Shown: piece after piece, positions 1 through 5,916 of the stretch
Layout: each line of letters begins with the position of its first letter
How positions within the stretch are numbered: position 1 is the first letter of the stretch
DNA from: DAOTVD01 sp034437075
Lineage (GTDB): Bacteria; Chloroflexota; Anaerolineae; Aggregatilineales; J027
Direction of reading: 5' to 3'
Length of the DNA stretch: 12,380 nt
Assembly (NCBI GenBank): GCA_034437075.1
Contig: DAOTVD010000333.1
Span: 1 to 12,380 of the forward strand
Made by a program: the position numbers and the translations under genes
Notes under the pieces: generated by a model
What the model saw: the letters and a program-made list of their open reading frames with translations, nothing else
Told to the model about the DNA's origin: nothing
The model's database searches: none

Positions 1-738
1 TTGGCGCGCCAAATGGTGCTTTCTAAGCAAGCGCCATCAAACTTATGGCACGATCTGCGCTTGGTGAGCCTACCGGACAATGCAGCCACGGCAACGTATG
101 GCGAATCGGCAGGTGGGCATGCTGCCCGCTGGCTCTCTCCCGAGGAAGTGCGGATGTTGGTGACCGTGGCCAAACAGCATAAAAATCCGATTCGCGCCAA
201 GCGTGATGCGGCGCTCATTTGGTTGATGGTGACCCTTGGGCTTCGGCGGGATGAACTGGCGGGGCTGGAATGGCAAAATCTTAATCGCCGGGGTGGGAAT
301 TGGGTTTTGCGCATTCGAGGCAAGCGTAATAAATGGCGCGCGGTGGGGGTTCCTCAAGAAACAATTATTGCGATACAACCCTGGGCGGAAGTCCTTACCG
401 AAGGCGAAAAAGGCATTCCGCCGGGTTACATCATGCGGCGTATTTGGAAAGGCGGCTTAGTCGCGCCAGAGCACATCACAGGCAATGCAGTCTGGCGGAT
501 AGTCACCGATGCCTGGGAACGCACCGGGATGCCCGGCAGCCTGGCACCACACGACTTACGTCGTACCGCTGCCGCGATTGCCCTGGAAGCCGGCGCTACA
601 GAGCGTGAAATTCAGGCGATGTTAGGCCATAGTAGTATCGAAACCACACACCGCTATCTGGCCCCCATGCGCGAAAACACCGCGACGTATCGCATCGCCC
701 AGATGCTTTCGGATGAGGGCTCAGGCGGGTTTTTCTAA
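1..738 (+). CDS. Tyrosine recombinase/integrase, catalytic domain (5' end cut by window edge)
   Basis: Site-specific recombinase of the tyrosine family (XerC/XerD/phage integrase type), which cuts and rejoins DNA through a covalent phosphotyrosine link. The visible 245 residues hold the catalytic domain. The linker leads into a typical 'LSPEEV' start at about residue 45. The catalytic set follows: Arg in GLRRDEL (R82), Lys in RGKRNK (about K108), HDLR (H184, R187), His in GHSS (H210) and the nucleophile in THRYL (Y219). All are present, so the domain should be active. The N-terminal SAM-like core-binding domain of about 90 residues is missing because the frame is already open at base 1; the TTG there is probably not the true start. 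The family is usually about 300 residues. A terminator follows directly after the stop. Whether it is a chromosomal Xer protein or a mobile-element integrase cannot be decided without upstream sequence; no attachment site or cargo is visible here. Confidence 0.93.
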   Translation: MARQMVLSKQAPSNLWHDLRLVSLPDNAATATYGESAGGHAARWLSPEEVRMLVTVAKQHKNPIRAKRDAALIWLMVTLGLRRDELAGLEWQNLNRRGGNWVLRIRGKRNKWRAVGVPQETIIAIQPWAEVLTEGEKGIPPGYIMRRIWKGGLVAPEHITGNAVWRIVTDAWERTGMPGSLAPHDLRRTAAAIALEAGATEREIQAMLGHSSIETTHRYLAPMRENTATYRIAQMLSDEGSGGFF

Positions 739-741
739 GTT

Positions 742-1968
742 TTATGTGCGCGCTGGTCGGCGCGTTTTTTGCGCCCCCATCACTAAATTGTCGGCCTGGC
801 GCCGAGTGCTAGGCGAGACTGGCAAATCTTCGATCAACACTTCGCGTACACCGCGTATAACATTCAAAGTACGCGAGCCATCGTCTATATGGTCGTACCC
901 TGCAAAAACCAGGGTCGCGAGTAACCCGACTTGTAAAGCCGCCCCCACATGTTGTAAGCGTGGATTCTGGAACATGTCGGCTTGTTGGATATGCGCGCCT
1001 GCTTGGCGTATCTGGCTAGCTAGATGATCGAAACTTGTGGCCAATTGGGCGATTTCTTGTGCACATGCGTTAGCGCGCTCAGCTTGAATAGCATCCTGTA
1101 ACCAGATGTCCAGCGTCGGATCGCGCAGTAAATTGATCTGATACAGTTGTTCAAGCATAGCTTGAAACTGGTTGCGCCGCACCGAAGGGGATTGGTCCAA
1201 CAATATAGCTAGCCAATCCGCAATGATATAACGCACGAGGTCGTTTTTCTCGATAATGATCAGAATTTTCTCAACGACATTGACCAAGACGCTGCGCAAT
1301 CCGCCAGTCAGTGACCAAGCATCAGATGGCACATCATCTTCTAATCCCCAGCCGACATCCCCCACTTGTTGGTGCCCGCGCAATAGCGTGATGGCACGGT
1401 CGATAATCGCCTGGTCATTATTTACGGTCTGAAAGGTATCCCGCACCAATTGAAGGCCTACTGTCGTTGCACGCTCGCGTACGACGTCTAAGGTATTGTC
1501 GATTTCATAGCGCAACTGATCGAGCGCTGCCGTTAGATTGTCGGCGTCTTTTGCAATGGATGATGACTGTGCAGAACGCTCCTGTATCGGGGTCATATCC
1601 ACGCGCAATGCGCGATAGACATCGCGCAAGCTATGCCGTCGAAAGCTCTGCCCAATAATCTGTAATGTATCCGCCTCGCTATCTAAACGCGATATGATAT
1701 CCCACAGCATATTCGCGATGGCTAAGTCACCTTCAATCTGGTTAATGAGGCTATCAATGGCCTGTAGTTGGTAGCGATGCCCTGGGGCATCTAAAAATGT
1801 CTGTGCTGCCTTAGTGAGGTCTTCCGATGCCACCGCAAAACCATCGACACGATCCGCCAGATGGTTCAGCATAGCACGACCACCGTTATCATCCACGTCT
1901 GGGGGAATCATCAGGTGCGAAAACCACTCGAAATAGGCACTGAGAGCGTTATTGTAATGGGCCGGCAT
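742..1968 (-). CDS. Helical protein of unknown function, 408 aa
   Basis: I do not recognise this family. The protein is 408 residues, apparently almost all alpha-helical, with no signal peptide, no convincing membrane segment and almost no cysteine (one, about residue 302). The region at about 225-255 is a hydrophobic helix with charged breaks, and about 340-358 (QVGLLATLVFAGYDH) is the most hydrophobic stretch; both look like buried helices of a helical-repeat fold rather than membrane spans. The C-terminus is basic (KTRRPART). The frame extends upstream to a TTG at 1999-2001. I chose the ATG at 1966-1968 because AGGA (1976-1979 on this strand) sits 7 bases before it, one of only two good ribosome-binding sites in the window. 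It is transcribed alone, convergent with the integrase and divergent from trpS. No enzymatic motif is visible; a scaffold or regulatory role cannot be excluded. Confidence 0.8.
   Translation of the reverse strand: MPAHYNNALSAYFEWFSHLMIPPDVDDNGGRAMLNHLADRVDGFAVASEDLTKAAQTFLDAPGHRYQLQAIDSLINQIEGDLAIANMLWDIISRLDSEADTLQIIGQSFRRHSLRDVYRALRVDMTPIQERSAQSSSIAKDADNLTAALDQLRYEIDNTLDVVRERATTVGLQLVRDTFQTVNNDQAIIDRAITLLRGHQQVGDVGWGLEDDVPSDAWSLTGGLRSVLVNVVEKILIIIEKNDLVRYIIADWLAILLDQSPSVRRNQFQAMLEQLYQINLLRDPTLDIWLQDAIQAERANACAQEIAQLATSFDHLASQIRQAGAHIQQADMFQNPRLQHVGAALQVGLLATLVFAGYDHIDDGSRTLNVIRGVREVLIEDLPVSPSTRRQADNLVMGAQKTRRPART
749..770 (+). terminator. Intrinsic terminator of the integrase gene
   Basis: A GC-rich stem CGCGC/GCGCG (749-753 with 760-764), extended by one T-G wobble pair around a four-base loop, is followed directly by six T (765-770). 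It begins 10 bases after the integrase stop codon. It lies within the last codons of the convergent gene on the minus strand, whose stop codon is at 742-744, so the same bases both encode that protein's C-terminus and terminate the opposing transcript. On the minus strand the T-run would be on the wrong side, so the signal works in the plus direction only. Confidence 0.75.
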
Positions 1969-2013
1969 AATGTAATCCTGTTGTTTGCGTTTCGGTTGCA
2001 AGGTTGTTCTTTA

Positions 2014-2042
2014 AGTATACTGTTTGCCTGGTTGCAGGTAAA
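2014..2042 (-). promoter_or_regulatory. Candidate promoter of the unknown minus-strand gene
   Basis: Reading the minus strand, TTTACC (2042-2037) lies 17 bases before TATACT (2019-2014). The -10 is a 5/6 match to consensus and the -35 a 4/6 match. Transcription would start near 2007, giving a leader of about 40 bases to the ATG at 1968. The -10 lies in an 8-bp palindrome AGTATACT (2014-2021). Confidence 0.5.
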
Positions 2043-2060
2043 ATAATGCTAATGTACAAT
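2032..2060 (+). promoter_or_regulatory. Promoter of trpS and the downstream gene cluster
   Basis: TTGCAG (2032-2037), a spacer of exactly 17 bases, then TACAAT (2055-2060): a strong sigma70-type match. Transcription would start near 2067, leaving about 32 bases before the trpS ATG. That is too short for a T-box or an attenuator. The element overlaps the back-to-back promoter of the minus-strand gene, so the two may compete for polymerase. It is the only clear promoter seen before 10 kb on this strand and may drive the whole run through the RecJ-like gene. Confidence 0.7.
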
Positions 2061-2078
2061 GCGAAGCCGTTTGAATAG

Positions 2079-2102
2079 ATGAGCACACGACTGTTTTCAT
2101 GA
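2079..2102 (+). other. Possible 7-codon leader ORF overlapping the trpS start
   Basis: ATG at 2079-2081 opens the short frame MSTRLFS, whose TGA (2100-2102) overlaps the trpS ATG (2099-2101) as ATGA. It would lie wholly within the predicted transcript and could couple translation to trpS, which lacks a visible Shine-Dalgarno sequence. It contains no Trp codon, so it is not a classic attenuation peptide. The leader ORF itself also lacks a ribosome-binding site, and an ATG this close can occur by chance. Confidence 0.25.
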
Positions 2103-3133
2103 GCCAAAATGAACAACGCAAACGGGTATTATCTGGTATCCAACCCTCGGGTGATTTAACCATCGGTAATTATCTGGGCGCCATTAAGCATTGGGTCGCG
2201 CGCCAGGCCGAGCTCGATGCATTTTATTGTGTGGTCGATCTGCATGCGATCACCGTGCCCTATGACGCCGCAAGCTTGGCCCAAAAGACGCGAGAAGTCG
2301 CCGCGTTTTATTTAGCCTGTGGTATCAATTTGGATGAATCTACCATCTTTGTACAATCTCATGTGCCCGCCCATAGCGAATTATCCTGGTTGCTGAATTG
2401 CATCACGGGCTTGGGTCAACTCCAGCGCATGACCCAGTTCAAGGATAAATCGGGAAAATACGAACAAGAAGCCATTGGTGCGGGGTTGTTGAATTACCCG
2501 ATCTTGATGGCGGCGGATATTTTGCTCTACCAAGCGGAGTATGTGCCGGTGGGCGATGACCAACGCCAACATATCGAACTCACGCGCGATCTGGCACAAC
2601 GCTTCAATAGCATGTTTGGGAATGTCTTTACGATCCCGAAGCCGATGATCCCGCCCGACGGCGCGCGCATTATGGGTCTGGATGATCCTCTAGCTAAAAT
2701 GAGCAAAAGCCAAACGGACTCTCAGTACCACGCGGTCTATTTGCTCGATCCGCCGGATGTGGTCAAAAAGAAAGTCATGCGCTCAGTCACCGACTCGCTA
2801 AACCCACCTCAAATTAGTTTTTCAGATGATCCTGAGCGGGCCGGCGTTAAGAATTTGCTGACGATTTACCAGGCTGTAACCGATAAGCCGAAAGCCGAAG
2901 TCGAAGCAGACTTTGCGAATGCGCGTGGCTATGGCGATTTGAAGAAAGCTGTGGTCGATGTGCTCAACGAAACTTTGGAGCCCATCCAGAGTGAATATCA
3001 CAGACTCATGAATGAAGCGGGCTACCTCGATGAGGTGCTGGCACGTGGTGCGACAAAGGCGGCAGCCATCGCAGATCACACACTAGAACAGGCGCGCCGA
3101 CATATGGGTTTTTTGACCGTGAGCAACAGTTAA
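2099..3133 (+). CDS. trpS: Tryptophan--tRNA ligase (TrpRS)
   Basis: Cytoplasmic class I aminoacyl-tRNA synthetase that activates tryptophan with ATP and charges tRNA-Trp. The 344 residues match the usual bacterial length of about 330-350. Visible signatures: SGIQPSG followed by the HIGH-equivalent TIGNYLGA (residues 21-28), the tryptophan-pocket region around MAADILLY (137-144), VGDDQRQHIEL (151-161), which is strongly conserved in bacterial TrpRS, and an intact KMSKS loop (200-204). The start is the ATG that gives the normal N-terminus; no Shine-Dalgarno sequence precedes it. The promoter lies 39 bases upstream. It is the first gene of a rightward run; the next gene starts 6 bases after its stop, so housekeeping expression may extend into the DNA-processing cassette. 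No Trp-specific regulation is seen. Confidence 0.97.
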   Translation: MSQNEQRKRVLSGIQPSGDLTIGNYLGAIKHWVARQAELDAFYCVVDLHAITVPYDAASLAQKTREVAAFYLACGINLDESTIFVQSHVPAHSELSWLLNCITGLGQLQRMTQFKDKSGKYEQEAIGAGLLNYPILMAADILLYQAEYVPVGDDQRQHIELTRDLAQRFNSMFGNVFTIPKPMIPPDGARIMGLDDPLAKMSKSQTDSQYHAVYLLDPPDVVKKKVMRSVTDSLNPPQISFSDDPERAGVKNLLTIYQAVTDKPKAEVEADFANARGYGDLKKAVVDVLNETLEPIQSEYHRLMNEAGYLDEVLARGATKAAAIADHTLEQARRHMGFLTVSNS

Positions 3134-3139
3134 CATCCA

Positions 3140-3883
3140 ATGGCTGAAACGCTGCCACCGCTTCAGGGTTGCTTAATCTGCCATTCGGAAGGTGTGCTAT
3201 CGTTGGAGCATATCGATAAACCGTCTGGGCGGCTTGCATCTTTACCGTTGGGCGGCGCACGCCACCCTGTGCTAACTTGTGGCCATTGTGGTGCTGTGGC
3301 GTGGATTGATGTGCAGGATGAAGCGCAACAAGCATGGCGCATCCGCTACCGATATATACCAGAAGATAGCGCCTACGCATTTGCGCGCCGACAATTTGAC
3401 ACAAGCGCATGGTTTGACGCTGAAGAAGCATTAGATCGCAGCACGATGATATTCGTCCAACGCCAACGGCTGTACCAAGCTCAAAATGGAGATTTTGGTT
3501 GGCTACGCCCTATGCGCCTTACGCCCCCGCCCCCGCTGATGTCAGCCGATGAAATGGTGTACTTGTCGCTTAAGCCCGTTGGCTATTACGAGTTATCCCC
3601 GAAGGGGCGTATACCTTTTTTGGCTAACCAGGATGTTCAACTCGATACTGGGATGATGTACGTCACTGACACGAAGATTCATCTTTTAGGCCAAGTGCGC
3701 GATCGCTCGCACCGCTTAAAGGAGATTTCGAGAGTTCGGTTTGTAGCTGACCAATGGTATCTGGACATCACCATTGCGGATCAACCACACTATTTTCAGG
3801 GGTATGGTGAGGCTACAGAACTGAGTGCGGAATTGATTGCAGCCATTATACAAGTATTGATAGATCGTGCGAAGCGCTCGTGA
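3140..3883 (+). CDS. Zinc-ribbon protein with a C-terminal PH/GRAM-like domain, function unknown
   Basis: I do not recognise a named family. The N-terminus carries two cysteine pairs, C11-x2-C14 and C47-x2-C50 (the second within LTCGHCGAVA), spaced as in a zinc ribbon. The middle (about 60-130) is polar, with a basic aromatic stretch and a Pro-rich linker (TPPPPL). Residues about 135-245 look like a small beta-rich domain closed by a helix: the pattern GMMYVTDTKIHLL, then a hydrophobic strand, then a C-terminal helix (ELIAAIIQVLIDRAK) resembles bacterial PH-like/GRAM folds. There is no membrane segment. It begins 6 bases after trpS and its TGA overlaps the GTG start of the next gene by 4 bases, so it is translationally linked to the helicase-like gene. 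By position it may be an accessory or adaptor of that cassette, binding DNA or protein through the ribbon; this is inference from context. Confidence 0.8.
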   Translation: MAETLPPLQGCLICHSEGVLSLEHIDKPSGRLASLPLGGARHPVLTCGHCGAVAWIDVQDEAQQAWRIRYRYIPEDSAYAFARRQFDTSAWFDAEEALDRSTMIFVQRQRLYQAQNGDFGWLRPMRLTPPPPLMSADEMVYLSLKPVGYYELSPKGRIPFLANQDVQLDTGMMYVTDTKIHLLGQVRDRSHRLKEISRVRFVADQWYLDITIADQPHYFQGYGEATELSAELIAAIIQVLIDRAKRS

Positions 3884-5916
3884 GTAAGGCTTTTTGGTAT
3901 GGCCCGGCTGGCACAGGTAAAACAACCGCCGCACTTTCTCAATTGTCCGATTGGTTGGATGCTGGCGTAGACCCTGCGCAAATTTTGGTATTGGTACCGC
4001 AACGGGCTTTGGGGCTGCCCTATCAAACCTTGCTCAGTGATAGTGGCCACGAAAATACACAAGCCGTCCAAGTGGTAACGTATGGTGGCTTAGCCCAACG
4101 TCAGATTACGCTGTATTGGCCTTATGTCGCCCAACAAACGCTTGAAGCCTGGGATGGACGTGACCCGACCTATTTAACAATCGAGGCGACACAATATTAT
4201 ATGGCTCGATTTGTAGAGCCCTATATCAGCCAGGGATATTTCGATAGCCTGAAGGTGGATCGCGCGCGGATTATCGCGCAGATTATCGACAATTTGTCTA
4301 CGGCTGCTGTCAATGGCTTCACGCTCCAAGACGTGCACGACCGTTTGGTGCAAAGCTGGCAGGGCCATTCGAGCCGCCTAACCGTGTATGCCGCAGCCCA
4401 TGAAATTGCCGAAACCTTCCAGGCGTATTGTTTAACCCATAGTCTGCTGGATTTCTCTTTGCAAATACGCCTGTTTCGCGAGGTACTGTTATCACATGAT
4501 GCCTATCGTGCGACGTTGCATGATAGTTTTCGGTATTTGATCGTGGACAATAGTGAAGAGAATTTCCCGGTAACGCTCGGTCTTGTGGCTTCGTTGCTAT
4601 CATCTGTACACGAGGCACTCATTTTGTATGATCTAGATGCGGGCTACCGTCTGTTTTTAGGGGCTACGCCTGAGACAGCATATGAACTACGCCGGGCATG
4701 TGACGAGCATCCGATAGATACCCAGATGATCGGGGTATCTGATGCGATGCACGATTTACAAGAACTAGCCTATAAACTGCTGCGAACAAGCAATACGCCA
4801 TCCGAAGTGATGATCCAGCCAGCCTATCACCTAATGCACAACACGTTCTACCCGCAAATGCTGGATAATGTGGTGTCTGAAGTTATCAGGTTGATTCATG
4901 AGGAGTCTGTTTCCCCTGGTCAGATCGTGATTATGGCGCCCTATTTGGGGGATGCGCTACGTTTCACGCTACTAACCCAATTTGACAATGCAGGTATTCC
5001 GTATGTTTCGCATAGACCATCGCGCGCGATACGCGATGAACCGGTTGCGCGTGCGGTGCTCACTGCGCTGAAATTGGCGTATGGCTATAACCAATTTCCC
5101 CCACGCGATGACATAGCGCAAATGTTTGTCCAGTTGATAGGGCTAGACCCTGTGCGTTCCGAGCTCTTGGCTCAGATTGTTTATCGTCCGAATCGGGATG
5201 ATTTCCTGGGGCTATTTGAAGACGTTAATGCGAGCATGCAAGCACGCATCACGTTTCTGGGGGGCGAGCAGTATAGCGCATTACGTCAATGGATTATCTC
5301 ATTTCGTGATGAAGCCGGGAATATCCCCCCCGATCATTGTTTGAGCCGCCTATTTGATTTCGTGTCGCAACCAGGGTATGGGCTACATGCTAATCTAGAG
5401 TCCGGGCGGATTGTCGGTGAATTGGTGAACTCGGCCTATAAGTTTCGTGAAGTTTTGGCTTTAGCTGCCGAAACCGATTGGCGCGAGGTGACGGCTGAAT
5501 ACATTAGCCTGGTGGGTGATGGTGTTTTGGCGGCTGTGCACCAGGCCAATTGGCAAGATGCGCATCAAAATGCGGTATTCATCGCCCCGGCATATACGTT
5601 CTTGATGCGCAATCGTTTTGTGGATTATCAGTTTTGGGTAGATGTTGGTAGCACAGCCTGGCATGAACGGCTTGAACAGCCCCTCACCCATCCATATGTA
5701 CTGCGCCGTGACTATGTCGCCAATCGTCCTTGGACGGATGAAGACGAACTGCGTGCCCAGGACGAGATGCTAACGCGCGTGGTCTTAGGATTACTTCGTC
5801 GGTGCCGTCAGCGCGTATATTGGGCGTTTACTGACCTAAGTGAGCAAGGCTACGAACAACGTGGCCCACTCTTGAACTTGTTTAATCAGATCATGAACTA
5901 TGCCAAAATTTCGTGA
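3880..5916 (+). CDS. Degenerate SF1-helicase-like ATPase (AddB/RecC-type partner without nuclease domain)
   Basis: 678 residues laid out like a UvrD-family SF1 helicase but with most motifs decayed. Intact: Walker A GPAGTGKTT (8-16), a motif Ia-like ILVLVPQRA (35-43) and VVTYGGLAQR (65-74). Degenerate: motif II reads IVDNSEEN (221-228) instead of DExQ; motif III reads LYDLDAGYRLFLGA (249-262) where GDxxQxIYxFRGA is expected; the motif V area (about 566-590, NRFVDYQFWVDVG) lacks the HxxKGLE core; the motif VI area (630-650) lacks TRA. It therefore probably binds or weakly hydrolyses ATP without being a full translocase. AddB proteins have a similar history, but they are about 1,100 residues with a C-terminal nuclease and Fe-S cysteines; only four scattered cysteines occur here and the protein ends without a nuclease domain. 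The GTG start (3880-3882) overlaps the preceding stop, and its 3' end overlaps the helicase gene by 17 bases. A heterodimer with that helicase is inferred. Confidence 0.82.
   Translation: MSKAFWYGPAGTGKTTAALSQLSDWLDAGVDPAQILVLVPQRALGLPYQTLLSDSGHENTQAVQVVTYGGLAQRQITLYWPYVAQQTLEAWDGRDPTYLTIEATQYYMARFVEPYISQGYFDSLKVDRARIIAQIIDNLSTAAVNGFTLQDVHDRLVQSWQGHSSRLTVYAAAHEIAETFQAYCLTHSLLDFSLQIRLFREVLLSHDAYRATLHDSFRYLIVDNSEENFPVTLGLVASLLSSVHEALILYDLDAGYRLFLGATPETAYELRRACDEHPIDTQMIGVSDAMHDLQELAYKLLRTSNTPSEVMIQPAYHLMHNTFYPQMLDNVVSEVIRLIHEESVSPGQIVIMAPYLGDALRFTLLTQFDNAGIPYVSHRPSRAIRDEPVARAVLTALKLAYGYNQFPPRDDIAQMFVQLIGLDPVRSELLAQIVYRPNRDDFLGLFEDVNASMQARITFLGGEQYSALRQWIISFRDEAGNIPPDHCLSRLFDFVSQPGYGLHANLESGRIVGELVNSAYKFREVLALAAETDWREVTAEYISLVGDGVLAAVHQANWQDAHQNAVFIAPAYTFLMRNRFVDYQFWVDVGSTAWHERLEQPLTHPYVLRRDYVANRPWTDEDELRAQDEMLTRVVLGLLRRCRQRVYWAFTDLSEQGYEQRGPLLNLFNQIMNYAKIS

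Noticed and set aside
1..738. Integrase as evidence that the window is a mobile island
   Set aside because: The gene is cut at the edge, no attachment repeats, tRNA or phage genes are visible, and chromosomal Xer-type recombinases look the same.
1969..2001. TTG start at 1999-2001 for the minus-strand gene
   Set aside because: The ATG at 1966-1968 has AGGA at ideal spacing, whereas the TTG would lie within a few bases of the predicted transcription start and has no ribosome-binding site.
2061..2098. T-box or Trp attenuator controlling trpS
   Set aside because: The leader predicted from the promoter is only about 32 bases, with no Trp codons, no T-box consensus and no terminator hairpin.
3006..3431. 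Long antisense reading frame (141 codons) opposite trpS and the zinc-ribbon gene
   Set aside because: It overlaps two well-supported genes, has no family features and no ribosome-binding site; it is a by-product of codon bias.
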